Source: Dryomyza anilis
Lineage: Eukaryota; Arthropoda; Insecta; Diptera; Dryomyzidae
Assembly: GCA_951804985.1 (NCBI GenBank)
Contig: OX638132.1
Coordinates: 23,474,617-23,538,616, forward strand
DNA: 64,000 nt
Reading direction: 5' to 3'
The position numbers were made by a program, and so were the translations under genes. Of this stretch, positions 44,796 to 56,369 are shown piece by piece. Under the pieces are notes generated by a model. That model saw nothing but the letters and a program-made list of their open reading frames with translations, was not told the origin of the DNA and did not search any database. Numbering within the stretch: the stretch's first letter is position 1; the number at the start of each line of letters is the position of its first letter.

Positions 44796-45480
44796 GTATA
44801 ATAAAATTAATGGTACATCAAACTATTATTTCAATGGTTTGAAAATTATTGTACTAATAGTATGCATCGTATTGACCACTTTTGATAGTAAACATATTTG
44901 TTTTCCTATTGTTATAATTTACCTTGTTTTTTTCTGGCTGTGTATGTTCTCTGTCTGTGTAGCACATACTATTAAACACATATTGCGATTGTGTTCTTGT
45001 GATAGCAACTAAATGAAACTTTTTTTGTGGATATCGTTCACAATTCGCAGTTATGTAGGTGAAAATTATGCAATTACATGTGATTTGATTTCAACTTTTG
45101 CCTGCTCACTATGAAGTATGAGTTTTAAGATTTATCAAGTGATTTATTTGCTAAATGACTCAATAGATAAAAACTTTTTTTATTGATAAAAACATTAAAA
45201 AATGTATTAATTACTAATATAAATAAAAGTAAAAAGCTGATTAAATAACAAAAAGTAAAATATTAGCAAACTAATAATGACACTTCTCAACACGATTTTT
45301 GAACATCCCACACATCTTGTCCGAATTTTCGAGGTCACGTGTACTCGTTGTTCAAATTAATAAATATTTAATATATTTTATTTTTTGTATCAAATAAACA
45401 TTTTATTTTCTGTTTTTTTAGACAACAATTAATATTTCGAAAGCTTAAAAATGATCATTGAGACTAAAATAAAATAGAAA
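44796..45480. other. Unassigned DNA right of the array
   Basis: Nothing supportable. The open frame that extends from the array into 44796-45012 has no independent start or domain. Confidence 0.4.
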
Positions 45481-45489
45481 AATTTTGAT

Positions 45490-46020
45490 TTTTGTATAAG
45501 GGTCCCCCCATTGTCCCGTCCGGAACCAATAAGATACATTTATTATCATATTAAACTAACAATTCTTTTAAATATTTGAATGCTCCGTTCTTAAACATGA
45601 ATTCACACGACATTTTCAAAAATCTAAACATCGATTTCCTTGTAATTTTTAGAAAATTTTTGACAGCTAATTGAAATCTGTCCCGTCCGGAACTTTGAGT
45701 ACCAAAAGTGTAAAACTACAGCATTAAAAGTATATAAATATTAAATATTAAAAAAATATAATATACGCAAAAACTAGTTTTAGAATACAAATTGTACTGA
45801 TAATTTCAATACGAAATTTTTTGTCCCGTCCGGAATGTTCCATTTGGAATTTTTCCTTGATTTATTATGAAAAATTCTAAATTTTTGGAACAAAGTGTAA
45901 GTATTCAAAAAAAGCACAAGATTTCATCTATTTTTTAAAATAAATAAAAAAAAATATTTTGTACGCAAAATTTGCTGACTACTTGCCATTTCCATCCGGA
46001 AGGACCACTATGTTATTTAT
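45490..46020. repeat. Dispersed TGTCCCGTCCGGAA repeat region
   Basis: TCCCGTCCGGAA occurs near 45515, 45681 and 45823, and a variant CATCCGGAAGGACC near 45993. The middle one is followed by the 'CTTTGAGTACCAAAAGTG' sentence shared with 32869-32935; a variant is at about 6127-6145. Confidence 0.65.
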
Positions 46021-46079
46021 ATCTTCTGATTAGTTCCATTTAAATACTACTTGAACAAAAAAAATCAATTAAATTTATT

Positions 46080-46545
46080 AATTTTCCTTCGATGGTCCAA
46101 AGTGGGGACATTTTATAGGCATTGGTTGCCAAATTATTCACTTCAAATTTCATATAATTCGGTTCTGGAGTATTCAGGTTTTAAAAGATTAATTTCTTTA
46201 ATTTTCTGTAAATCCTAAACGGAGCGTCCCAGAGAGTTCAAAGTGGGGCTATAGGCATTTTTTAAACTACAAATTTCTTTAATTGGCTGTAAATCCTAAA
46301 CGGAGCGTCGATAGATGATCGAAAGGCATTGCCTGCCAAATTATTCACTGGGAATTTCATAAAATTCGACAGATCGGTTCTGGAGTAATCAGATTTTTAA
46401 TTACGAATTTCTTTAATTGGCATAAACGGAGCGTCCTACAGGGTCCAAATGGGGAAATTTTATAGGCATTTTTTTAAATAATGAATTTCTTTAATTGGCT
46501 GCAAAATCTAAATGGATCGTCGTAGAGGGATCAAACTTAGCACTT
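46080..46545. repeat. Complex tandem repeat, about four diverged units
   Basis: Recurring order of 'TTTCTTTAATTGGCTGTAAA', 'CTAAACGGAGCGTC', 'TCCAAAGTGGGG', 'TATAGGCATT' and (in two longer units) 'CCAAATTATTCACT'. Unit lengths are about 90 to 150 bp; short and long units alternate. Confidence 0.75.
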
Positions 46546-46574
46546 TTCATTCCATATTAAATATGTGATTTGGT

Positions 46575-46665
46575 CTAAAAAGTATAGTATAAAAGTATAG
46601 TATAAAAGTATATATATAAGTATATATATAAGTATATATAAAGTATATATATAAGTATAGTTTAA
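46575..46665. repeat. Degenerate AAGTATATATA microsatellite
   Basis: Runs of AAAAGTATAGTAT and AAGTATATATAT. Possibly a decayed relative of the hexanucleotide array. Confidence 0.7.
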
Positions 46666-47690
46666 AAGTATTAAAATTTACTAATAATTTACCTTGTTGT
46701 AAGTTAATTAAATATGTACAATATTTAAAAATGTATTTAAAAAACACTTAAAAATCGTCTGCTTTCTTTTACTTATTGTTTCCGTTTGATGTTTGTTGGC
46801 AAGCATCAACCTTAGAGCAACCGGCAATGGGACACTTATCGTTTTGCTTTGTCATTATCCTTGCTGATTGCATTAATTTCCCATTTTGAAGAATTTGCCA
46901 TATTAAAAGTGAATGCAAGACCCTTAATCCGTAAACGAAACGAAGGGTATTTGTAAAAATTCAAGTGGGAATAGTCTCCATTTTCCTCAGGCAATAAGAG
47001 TTATACTGAAGCATTGTGAGCTGTCAGCAACCGAAATTAGTTTCAATTAGATTTAATTGTACGGGAAGTGCTGCTAGCATGTGACATTTTATATCGTTTT
47101 CAGAGTGTCAGTGTTATCATTTTATTTTACCTTTGTTAATTCGAAAATTCTTTCACAAAATAGTTCTTGTTTGCCAGATACGTGCAGACTTACTGTGAAT
47201 TATGTTTTAACTCCTCTGTATTTTTTCTTTTTTTTACCCGTGTACTTCAAGAAATTTTTTCTTTAATCCAACTTAATAAAGTTTTTTGGAACAAAGACGT
47301 TACCATATTTTGTGAGAAATTAAATTATTAATAGCAAAAAACAGAATTCTATAATTAGCAATGTTTGTTAGTGTATCTTTTAAAATAAGGTTTTGGGATA
47401 ATATTTTTCCTACTCTAATTGTTAGTGAATATATTCAAAGATCGATGAAACATAATAAATACAATATATAATATTTACTATATTTTTTTTTAGTATTGCT
47501 AAATTGAAATTTATTTAGCAAATGTCTTAAATATTCTACACTAATACAGTTTCAGACCATTGTGGTTCATATTGACAATCGCAGTGAAAAATGTAATTGG
47601 ATATTTTTGAACTCAATTATAATCTGTTTTCAAAACACTAAATATATGATTCAAATACAAACAACAATTTATTTTAATATTGTCTCGTCG
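46666..47690. other. Unassigned AT-rich DNA
   Basis: No feature supported. Confidence 0.4.
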
Positions 47691-47696
47691 TTTGTT

Positions 47697-48186
47697 GAAG
47701 TAGTTGTCGTACTTTCGTACTATTTAGAGTACGGTTTTATTTTGAAAGTACGAAATACTTGGCACGTACTAAGTACTTTTCTCTTTTTTTTAATTTTGTA
47801 GTACGTTTTTGTTTAGAAGTACGAAAAATATTATGAGTGATCTTTTTTCTTTTTATTTTTTGACGACGAAATTTTTTGTACCTTTTGAACATTTTCCATC
47901 TGTCCTTTTTTTTTTTTTATTTTGTACATTTTGGATCCGACTCAAAAATGTTGTACCTATTGAAAATTTTTCTGTCTGTCCTTTATTTTATTTATTTTTT
48001 GTCGTCAGTTGTGATCCGATGGGAAAATTTTGTACCTTTTCAAAATTTTTTTTCGGCTGCCCTGAACATTTTTTTTGGTACGTATCAAAACAATTTTATT
48101 TTTTACAAAAGTACGTTTTTATTATAAATCGTACGTTTTTATTTTTTCATGATACATTTTTATTTTCTCAAAATGCATCTCTGGTC
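47697..48186 (+). mobile_element. Dispersed GTACGTTTTTATTTT element, copy 1 (possibly hAT-like)
   Basis: T-rich element with repeated GTACTTTC and 'AAAGTACGTTTTTATT' words, ending CAAAATGCATCTCTG. The reverse complement occurs at 62785-63311 with the same order. The outer edge reads CAGAGATGCATTTTGAGAAA in reverse, and CAGAG fits the hAT YARNG end rule, but no target duplication or second end is clear. Open frames are Phe-rich artefacts. Confidence 0.5.
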
Positions 48187-48285
48187 ATCAAGCATAATTT
48201 TCCTTTAAATATTATCTAATGATATTGGACATATTATAAAAGATATAAAAGTATTAAAATTAGTAAAATAATTGATCAACATAAA

Positions 48286-48595
48286 TGTAGCCGCGATAGC
48301 TCAGTGGTTAGTGCGTTGGACTGCGAGCCGAAAGGTCCCCGGTTCAAGCCTGGACTGGGGCTAACAACATCTTTTCATAGAAACATTTTTCTTTACCGCG
48401 CTACCTATCGGCAGTAAATGGAAAACCTACGAGAGTAAAACATTGTCTATGAAAAGCTATCACCCGCCGTTCGGAGTCGGCAATAAACTGTAGGTCCCAC
48501 CACTTTGAGAACAAATATAACACGCACAGCTCAAAATGGTGAGAGAGCTCGGCCTAAGTTCTTATAGGACTGTAGTGCCAAACTATAAGTATTAT
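48286..48595 (+). mobile_element. tRNA-derived SINE, copy 3
   Basis: Head with A box TAGCTCAGTGG (48297-48307) and B-box GGTTCAAGCCT, the best-preserved copy of the T-arm (CCGG..CTGG). A TAGCC / GGGGCTA acceptor-like pairing is visible. Candidate 7-bp duplication TAAATGT (48282-48288, 48596-48602). Body and tail as in the other copies. Confidence 0.88.
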
Positions 48596-48602
48596 TAAAT
48601 GT

Positions 48603-49185
48603 TAACAGTGTGAATAAATGGGCAAATCGATATCGCAAGAAAAAATTGTTCGTAGCGGGAAAAAATTTTGTCTTTGCAATTCAATTAGTATATATAAGAT
48701 TAATTGTACAAAAAATTGAAAAAAAAACTTTAGCAATTATTTAAAAAATCCATAGCATTCAACGGTGTAACCAAATTGACAAAGAAATGAGAAAATATGC
48801 GATCATTTTTGTGCAATTAAACTTATATTTGAAAATTGAATTGCAAAGAAAACTTTGTTTGAGTATAAAAAGACGCTCATTTTGTAAATATTATTAAATC
48901 TGCTAATTGAATTGCAAAGAAAATTTTGGTTGAGTATAAAAAGACGCTCATATTATGTGTATTAAATTTTTTGTAGATATTATTATATTTGCAAATTGAA
49001 TTGGTAAGAAAATGTTGTTTGAGTTTCACGCTACATACAATTATTTTTATGCGTATTTCGATTTGCGCATTATTTACACTGTTCACATTTTTACAGAAAT
49101 TGGTAAATTATTTTTAATTAAATACCTTTTGTATATGTTAAATATCTTCAAAACATATTTATTGGAAAATTAGGCGCGACGACGG
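48603..49185. other. AT-rich DNA with a short local duplication
   Basis: GAGTATAAAAAGACGCTCAT occurs at 48860 and 48932, preceded both times by 'GAATTGCAAAGAAAA', so a ~72-bp segment is duplicated. Otherwise nothing recognised. Confidence 0.6.
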
Positions 49186-49189
49186 AACG

Positions 49190-49545
49190 ATGCTTCTGCT
49201 AAACATATTATATTTGCCTGTACACATATTTGTATTCCCATCCAAATAAAAATTATTTTCAAAGCTAAACATATTAAATTAAGAAGCACTAATTTCTATG
49301 TTCCAGTACAAATATGTTATGTTTAGAGCTAAACATAAATTATGTTTGCATCAGTGCAAATATTATGTTTGCATCAGTGTAATTATATTATGTTAGCATC
49401 AGTGCAAATATATTATGTTCAGAGCTAAACCTATATTATATTTCCTTATGTCGCATATTGCAAACATATATTCTGCTTGCAGCAGTCTCCAAACAAATAC
49501 GTTGTTTGCTGCTAATTATGTTTGGGAGAGCCTTTTTTTCCCTGC
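49190..49545. repeat. AACATA-rich repeat, relative of the 15.3-kb block
   Basis: Repeats of TATGTTTGCATCAGTG and 'AGAGCTAAACATA' words, ending ATTATGTTTGGGAGAG, the inverse of the start of the 15278 block. Probably two ends of one transposon family. Confidence 0.6.
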
Positions 49546-50360
49546 GTGCATGAATTGAAATTGAAAATTGATAATTTTTTACTAAACTAATTCACCGCCA
49601 AAAATTTTCAGAGCAATACCTTTTAGTTCCAAATTGTAAAAGAACATTCGCCTCTTTATTTCTATTTAGTCCCAAGAATTATTTGCCGAAGCGACACATA
49701 ATCACATAGTACTAAAACAATAAACTCTCAGTTTTATGTAATTTACGTACAGTACATGAACTTATACAATAAACACTTCGCATTTATTTTATGAACTGCA
49801 TATATTTGTACCATACAACTGTAATAACATAAAAATGCGTACAAATTCAAATAAAATTTACTATTTGTTATAATAATAAAAAAAATGAAACAGCAACTGA
49901 ATAAAATCTGAATAACAACCCGTTGTGCGCATCCACTTAATTGACCCAGATTCCAGCCACTGGCTATGAAACCAATTTAACAATATGCATATTTTGTGAA
50001 TAAGGACAATAACAGCAAATAGAAATATTATTGTTCTGTGTAGTCGTACTATGAAAAGACAGTTTTACAATTGTGAGAGAGTAGAATGAAATCTTTCTGA
50101 AATTAAAAAAAAATATTTCACTGCCGCTGAGTCAATTGTTTGAGAGCAGTTTACGCACAATCGTTCGGTAAAAATGTTTGTCAATAAACATGAATCATTA
50201 AATATAGTTAAATTTAAAGCCATAGTACTCAATAATTTAATAAAAAAAAAACTGTAATACGCTTAATGTTTTATTGGACAAATGAGTCGAAAACTACATA
50301 AAAATAAAATTTAAATACTGCAAAATTTGTATACAATAAAAGTTTCGTGGAGATGAAGAA
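49546..50360. other. Unassigned AT-rich DNA
   Basis: I searched for the second mariner terminal repeat here and found none. Confidence 0.4.
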
Positions 50361-51062
50361 TTATGTATGGAACTCGATTTCTTTTGCATGGCCACCACGG
50401 GCACGCTTGCAGAAGTCCAGTCGCTGAACCCCATTTTCGACGGTTTTCAAGCATAAATCGGCCGATAATGATGCAATTTCACATTCGATATTCGTACGAA
50501 GTTCATCAATCGTCGCTGGCTTTTAGGCATAGACCATAGACTTGACGTAGCCCTACAGAAAATAGTCTAACGGCGTCAAATCGCACGACCGAGGCGGCCA
50601 ATCGACTGGACCATTTCGTGAGATAAAACGTTCTCCAAACTTGGTTTCCAATAAATTGATTGTGGCATTCGATGTGTGGCTTGTGGCGCCGTCCTGTTGG
50701 AAACACATGTCCTCCAAGTCCATATCATCGAACTGGGGCCAAAAATATTCGGTTATCATTGAACGGTAGCGATTCCCATTCACAGTAACGTGCCGGTCTT
50801 GATCATCACGGAAGAAGTACGGCCCAATGACGCCGCCGGCCCATAAACCGCACCAAACCGTAATTTTTTCGGGATGCAATGATGACTCATGGAGTACGTG
50901 TGGATTGCTGTCTGACCAATAACGCATATTTCGTTTATTGACGAAGCCATTCAGCCAGAAATGAGCCTCATCGCTGAAGATGATTTTTCGAATTTTTACT
51001 ACCGAATTTCGGTAGTAAATTTTAATAATTTTGACTCGTTGTTGGCTCGTATATCTTTCCAT
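50361..51062 (-). pseudogene. DD41D (rosa-type) mariner transposase, internally deleted, with two nonsense codons
   Basis: Start MERYTSQQRVKII (ATG 51060-51062) belongs to the DNA-binding head, but after about 23 codons the frame jumps to IRKIIFSDEAHFW, so most of the helix-turn-helix region and linker is deleted. Catalytic residues seen are Asp in SDEAH, Asp in QQDGATSH and Asp in LTPLDYF. The last two are separated by 41 residues, the spacing of the DD41D group described from Ceratitis rosa; classical mariners have 34. The frame is broken by stops at 50553-50555 (where family proteins have Trp) and 50523-50525, then continues to 50361. Dead copy. Confidence 0.9.
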
Positions 51063-51173
51063 CATGAAATGGCAAACCTTACTGAAGAGAAATGTCAAAA
51101 GAGCGGCAAGTAATATGGCGTCGTTTGCTGTCCCTGTCGCTCTACTTTTGTAGCGGCCCTGTTGACAAACCCT
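51063..51173 (-). mobile_element. Terminal inverted repeat of the mariner relic
   Basis: Contains 'AAATGTCAAAAGAGCGGCAA' and 'CTACTTTTGTAGCGGCCCTG', shared with the MITE at 1812-2052 and the fragment at 53040-53215. Ends next to a (TA)n tract, consistent with TA targeting. The opposite end of this copy is missing. Confidence 0.8.
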
Positions 51174-51182
51174 TTATATATA

Positions 51183-51265
<83 letters not shown>
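51174..51265. repeat. (TA)n microsatellite
   Basis: About 90 bp of TA with a few TTT interruptions. Confidence 0.95.
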
Positions 51266-51589
51266 GTTAATTTTAAACTTGTTCCATGAGTATCCTACAT
51301 GTAATTGAAAGGCAGAGGTGACTGATTTATTTGATATGAAAAAATATAACAGAGATCGAAAAAAAACACTAACGTACTGTACCTTACTGTACTGTACTGT
51401 TCTATGATACGAACACTACGAAAACACAAACCTAACATGAAAAACACTAACGCTACCTTCCTTCTTAGCGTTTGTGTTTGCAAACACTAACTAATACACT
51501 ACGAATATAACGCAACGGAAACAGAACAGTATACAACATTGTTTAGTGTACCAGGAACACAAACTCTATCTCGAAGTAAGTGTTTGTGT

Positions 51590-51715
51590 ATTTTTAGCGT
51601 TAATTTAGTGTTCTTTTTAGTGTTCTTTTAGAGTTTTTTTTGTGTTTTTTTAGTGTTCTTTTAGTGTTTTTTTAGTGTTTTTTTAGAGTTTTTTTTTGTG
51701 TTATTTTAAAATTTT
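51590..51715. repeat. TTTTTAGTGTTC short tandem repeat
   Basis: Ten or so units of TTTTTTAGTGTT / TTTTTTAGAGTT; upstream (51365-51580) are inverse AACACTAAC words. Imperfect low-complexity array. Confidence 0.7.
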
Positions 51716-51729
51716 TTTACCAGTACCAG

Positions 51730-52352
51730 ATGTTTTGTAGCGCCTCCACCAAGTGATAGAAATGGATTAGGCCCCGCCCTCTTAAAGTGGGCGGAAATCG
51801 CTTTTTGTACCAACTTTTTTTTTATCGCTGAAATCGATTGAGAAGGTCGAGAAATGGGTGTAGCCACCCAGAGGGGTAGGCCACGCCCACTAAAAGTGGG
51901 CGGAAATCGCCTTTTTATACCAACTTTTTTTTATCGCGGAAAACGTTAGATGAGGTCGAGAAATTAATGTAGCCACCCAGAGGGGTAGACCACGCCCACT
52001 CCATCGAGTTATTCGAGTTATTAGTTCCTAAAGAGGTATATAAAAGTGACTTGTATGGGAGGTGGGCGTGTCCGCTGACCGATTTGGCTCATTTTCAAAC
52101 TCAGTTCCTACTTTTGGCTAAAATATATTGAGACGAAATTTCATCGCATTCTGATCAGTATTTCTCAAGTTTTTCTGTATTCGGACAGCAAGACAGCAAG
52201 ACGGAAAGACAGACGGACATGGCTAAACGGACTCGGGTAGTGATGCTGATCAAGAATATATATACTTTTCCATACCGGACACGCCTCCTAAGGGGCGTTA
52301 CAATATATGCACAAAGTTAATATACCCTGTACCTCATAGGTGTAGGGTATTA
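51730..52352 (-). mobile_element. INE-1/DINE-1-like element, copy 2, with 110-bp internal duplication
   Basis: Reversed copy ending 'TACCTCATAGGTGTAGGGTA' near 52350. Its distal part has two units of about 110 bp, marked by GTGGGCGGAAATCGC (51787, 51896) and GTAGCCACCCAGAGGGGTAG (51859, 51969), not seen in the other copies. Confidence 0.8.
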
Positions 52353-52589
52353 AAAAAAATAATATTGAAATGCAAAACTTTTATGGATTTTTCAAAATTG
52401 TGCAAAATTATGATATTTTGTTTTGCAAATTTTTATGGCAAATAATATATTTTGAAGCATTTTTAAGCATCTACGTAGAATGGTTACGAATCAAATAATG
52501 GATTCAATCAAATATTTCTATCTTAAGTCCTTTTAGGGTGAAATCACGACATATTTGTCAATACATATTTCATTAAGGCACATTCACAG

Positions 52590-52638
52590 TACTACAAGTA
52601 AGGAAAGTTTGTACGCCCCTCAGGAGACGTTGGTGGTA

Positions 52639-52714
<76 letters not shown>

Positions 52715-52980
52715 CATCACTATCCCAGTCCGTTTAGCCATGATCAAAAGTAGGAACTGAGTTTGAAAATGAGCCAAATCGGTCAACGAACACGCCCACC
52801 TCCCATACAAGTCACTTTTATATAACTCTTTCGGAACTAATAACTCGAAAAGTATTCAAGGTATAGTTATAAAATTTAAAACGTATTATTAGAATTCACC
52901 TAAAAATATGTGGTCCAAAAATGGGCGTGATACGCCTACTTTTTTTTTATTATTTCCCGGGTTTTCATAGTGGAAATTTC
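52590..52980 (+). mobile_element. INE-1/DINE-1-like element, copy 3, with internal (TA)n expansion
   Basis: Forward partial copy. The usual short AAGTATATATATTC segment is replaced by a TA run (52642-52712), followed by 'AGCATCACTATCCCAGTCCG' and the 'CGCCCACCTCCCATACAAG' section, ending at 'GTTTTCATAGTGGAAATTTC'. It runs straight into a mariner fragment. Confidence 0.78.
52642..52712. repeat. (TA)n microsatellite inside the INE-1-like copy
   Basis: About 35 TA units arising at the element's native ATATATAT position. Confidence 0.93.
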
Positions 52981-53039
52981 AGCAAGTGTGATCATAAAGT
53001 GAAGATCTTGGAAGTAAAACGGAGAAGAAGCAAAAAACC

Positions 53040-53215
53040 TAAAGTATTACGAGCCACCAACGAGTCAAAATTATTAAAATTTACTACCGAAATTCGAATT
53101 CGTATATCTTTCCATCACAAAATGGCAAACCTTACTGAAGAGAAATGTCAAAAGAGCGGCAAGAAATATGGCGTCATTTGCTGTCCCTGTCGCTATACTT
53201 TTGTAGCGTCCCTTT
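53040..53215. mobile_element. Mariner terminal fragment
   Basis: Matches the 51063-51173 terminal repeat ('AAATGTCAAAAGAGCGGCAA', 'TTTTGTAGCGTCCCT') preceded by inverted transposase-start sequence ('CAACGAGTCAAAATTATTAA', 'ACTACCGAAATTCG'). The short ORF across it is an artefact. Same layout as half of the MITE at 1812-2052. Confidence 0.75.
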
Positions 53216-53344
53216 AGAGGTAAAGACTTGTGGATCTAAAATTTTGCATTCTTATATTATATAAGGTATACTTGATCCAAATCTATTAATCATTATTTAA
53301 AAAAGAAAGTAAAATATAAATAAAATTAAAATACCTTTTTCGAC

Positions 53345-53596
53345 ATGAAATCTAATTTAACTGTGTTTTTTTTCCTCAATGTTTTTACCGTTTTAGTATT
53401 AATTTTATTCAGAATGATTCAAAGCGCTACAAAAAGGATTGCAGACGAAATAGAAATAGTCAACCTCAGAAACTACGGCAGAGGAATACGACAAGGACTA
53501 CAACAAAAATCACACGTACTTCACTTGGACAGTACTAAACACAATGATGCCACTTGTAACGATGTCGACGATTATCTCATGCATAGTACACTATAA
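53345..53596 (+). CDS. Candidate small secreted or membrane peptide (83 aa), unverified
   Basis: ATG-initiated frame. Residues 1-28 begin MKSN and are strongly hydrophobic (FFFLNVFTVLVLILF), like a signal peptide or membrane anchor. The rest is polar and mixed (ATKRIADEIEIVNLRNYGRG...) with composition less AT-driven than neighbouring frames. No family recognised, no intron or promoter evidence, and it may be chance. No part of it overlaps the repeat families identified here. Confidence 0.25.
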   Translation: MKSNLTVFFFLNVFTVLVLILFRMIQSATKRIADEIEIVNLRNYGRGIRQGLQQKSHVLHLDSTKHNDATCNDVDDYLMHSTL

Positions 53597-53599
53597 ACG

Positions 53600-54379
53600 C
53601 CTGTTTCTATACACCGTTTCTATACACATTACACATTTTTTTTTTATTTTTGGCTACCATTTTGGAAACTTATGACATTCATGCTATTAGTTCTATGATT
53701 TATTTTTTATGTTTTTTTGCTTTCATTTACCGTTTATTATTTTTATTTGCTGTTGCTGTTGTAACAACTTATGTTGCTACTATTACGACAAACCTCAAAG
53801 TAGGCAATGAAGTTGTGTGCTACATTGGGTTGTGTAGTATATTTGTGGGCATTATGAAGTCACTAAAGCTGATGTTTGTTTTGTGCACAGGAGACGCACT
53901 GATATAACAACAAATGCCTCACAAAAGCCAGTCATTTTACATTATTTGTTTTTTTTTTTGCAGTCTGGCCAAAGATTATAAAATTTACAAATTTTTTATG
54001 CACCTAATCAAATTTTTTATTGTTGAATTTTCGACAATAATTTAAATCAAAAATGCATTTAAAAAACTTGTTAATCGAAAAAGCAAGATGATGCACAGTT
54101 TGTAATATTTTAAAAATATCAACGACTTCTAGATTTGATTTTCGACGACAGCTTTTAGAATATATTCACATCCATAGATTCTGAAAAAGTTTAATTGGAA
54201 CGCAGGCATTTTCAATAACACTAGACAACAAATTGAGGCATTTTGTTTTTATCTACGATCTTACTTAGTGTGATTTTCCGTTGGACTTTAAGATTCTTAA
54301 CTCATTTTTTATTTTTTTTTATTGCCTCAAATTTTTGAGTTGAGTGGCATTTCTTGTGTTTTTCTACATATTTTGGTTA
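53600..54379. other. Unassigned AT-rich DNA
   Basis: An 85-codon hydrophobic frame (53650-53907) is T-rich and probably chance. Confidence 0.4.
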
Positions 54380-55200
54380 ATATACCCTGCACCTATGAGG
54401 TGCAGGGTATATTAACTTTTTGCATATATTGTAACGCCCCTTAGGAGGCGTGTCCGGTATGGAAAAGTATATATATTCTTGATCAGCATCACTACCCGAG
54501 TCCGTTTAGCCATGTCCGTCTGTCTGTCTGTCCGTCTTGCTGTCTTGCTGTCTTGCTGCCCGAATACAGAATAACTTGAGAAATACTGATCACAATGCGA
54601 TGAAATTTCGTCTCAATATATTTTAGCCAAAAGTACGAACTGAGTTTGAAAATGATCCAAATCGGTCAACGCACACGCCCACCTCCCATACAAGTTACCT
54701 TTATATAACTCTTTCGGAACTAATAACTCGAAAAGTGTTCAAGGTATAGTTATAAAATTTAAAACTTATTATTAGAATTCACCTAAGAATATGTGGTCTA
54801 AAAATGGGCGTGATACGCCCACTTTTTTTTTCATTATTTCCCGGGTTTTCATAGTGGAAATTTGATCCGTAAATTATTAAAATCAAATCTATGAAATATT
54901 AGCCTTTCAAAATTTTAAATATAGGCGTGGTCCGCCCAATTATATTTTTCAAATTTTTTTTTTTTAGTTTTTTTATACTTTTATATACATTTTTTAATTT
55001 ATGGGGATATAAGACGTTAATTTCTGATATATGAATAATATTCTGAGGGTGGGGAGGTTCAGCATAATTAAAAGGTATGCAATTAAATATCCCACATTAA
55101 TATCCCCACCAATATCCATAGTCGGGCCCGACCGACTATAACAATCCGCCCCATGTGACCGAACTTACCCATGTGAACTAACTTTCCCAACTCGTTTTAG
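54380..55200 (+). mobile_element. INE-1/DINE-1-like element, copy 4 (most complete)
   Basis: Begins with the palindromic tip TATACCCTGCACCTATGAGG / TGCAGGGTATA, then GTAACGCCCCTTAGGAGGCG, 'TATATATTCTTGATCAGCAT', a CTGT/TCTTGCTG microsatellite, 'CACCTCCCATACAAG', and several 'GGCGTGATACGCCCAC' inverted words, ending 'CTAACTTTCCCAACTCGTTT'. Best reference copy in this window. Non-coding. Confidence 0.85.
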
Positions 55201-55316
55201 ATCAATTCGTTTACAGTTTTTATTTGCATTTGAATTGCAAATACATATCACATTTTCATAATATTTATTCCTATTTTTTTATTGCGGCACATATTTTGTT
55301 GCTGCAATCTCTCAGA

Positions 55317-55630
55317 TTTGTAGCCGCGGTGTCTCAGTGGTTAGTGCGTTGGACTGCGAGCCGAAAGGTCCCCGGTTCCAGTCTGGACTGGGGCTAACAA
55401 CATCTTTTCATATAAACATTTTTCTATACCGCGCTACCTCTCGTCAGTAAATGGCAAACTTACGAGAGTAAAAACCATTGCCTATGAATAGCTCTCACCC
55501 GCCGTTCGGATTCGGCAAATAAACTGTAGGTCCCACCACTTTGAGTACAAATATAACACGCACAGCTCAAAATGGTGAGAGAGCTCGTCCGAAGATCTTA
55601 TAGGACTGTAGTGCCAAACTATTATATTAT
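55317..55630 (+). mobile_element. tRNA-derived SINE, copy 4, with 11-bp target duplication
   Basis: Full-length copy. The A box is mutated to TGTCTCAGTGG; the B region is GGTTCCAGTCT. Perfect duplication AATCTCTCAGA at 55306-55316 and 55631-55641. Short tail ATTATATT. Confidence 0.9.
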
Positions 55631-55641
55631 AATCTCTCAGA

Positions 55642-56361
55642 GTATGAATATGAAAACAGTTTTCCAATATCAATTCGATTAAAGATATTATTATCATTTA
55701 AAATGGTACTGTAAGATATTTGAAAATTAATTTAAATTTAATAAATACATATAAAAACTGTATGATATCGGGCAACGATTTTCATATTCATACTAAGTGA
55801 TGTCTCATCTATGAAATACATCTAACTTTTTTCATACGTTCTTCCAAAAATTTGAGATGAACTTGCTTTTCAAATGCACATAAAACCATTTATTGAATTG
55901 ATCTAGAAAAAATGGGATATAAAATTTACAAGTCTGAAATAAAATCAATTCTTTCTGTTTGGTACGCAGATTGTAACATCTAAAAAAAAAACAAGAAAAA
56001 CCCTAGCTCAATTATTAAATCTATCTTTGATTCTAATGTAGCAAAAATTGTAAAGTTAATCTGTCCCATTATTAAATGGTAATGTCTAAACGTAAAAACA
56101 TCAAAAAATTATAAAGTACAAAGGAAAAATAACAATTATTTTAATGTGTAGTCATCGATAAGAGTAGCTTTTGATTGCTATTTTTGACATATCGGTTTTT
56201 CAAAAATTTACAGCTAAATTTAGCTATCGCTGCAGCTTCATTATGCGTCATTATCAATTATCAATTGTAATTAAAATGTTATACATAATTACCGGAAGTC
56301 AATTTTTACATATTCGCTGACTGCTACGTAACGTGCAGTTTTTATTAAATTTTATTTATGT
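55642..56361. other. Unassigned AT-rich DNA
   Basis: No feature recognised up to the hAT-like target duplication. Confidence 0.4.
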
Positions 56362-56369
56362 GTCATATT

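Noticed and set aside
42400..45012. 870-codon plus-strand frame of alternating Ile-Leu
   Set aside because: It is the hexanucleotide array translated, plus chance sequence to the next stop. No real protein.
47809..48219. 136-codon Phe-rich frame
   Set aside because: It lies in a T-rich dispersed element whose second copy at 62785-63311 does not keep the frame.
50553..51098. Intact mariner transposase of 181 aa
   Set aside because: Most of the DNA-binding region is missing and the frame stops before the C-terminus, with recognisable family sequence continuing past two nonsense codons.
53650..53907. 85-codon hydrophobic frame as a membrane protein
   Set aside because: T-rich composition gives hydrophobic codons by chance; no motif, no defined start context.
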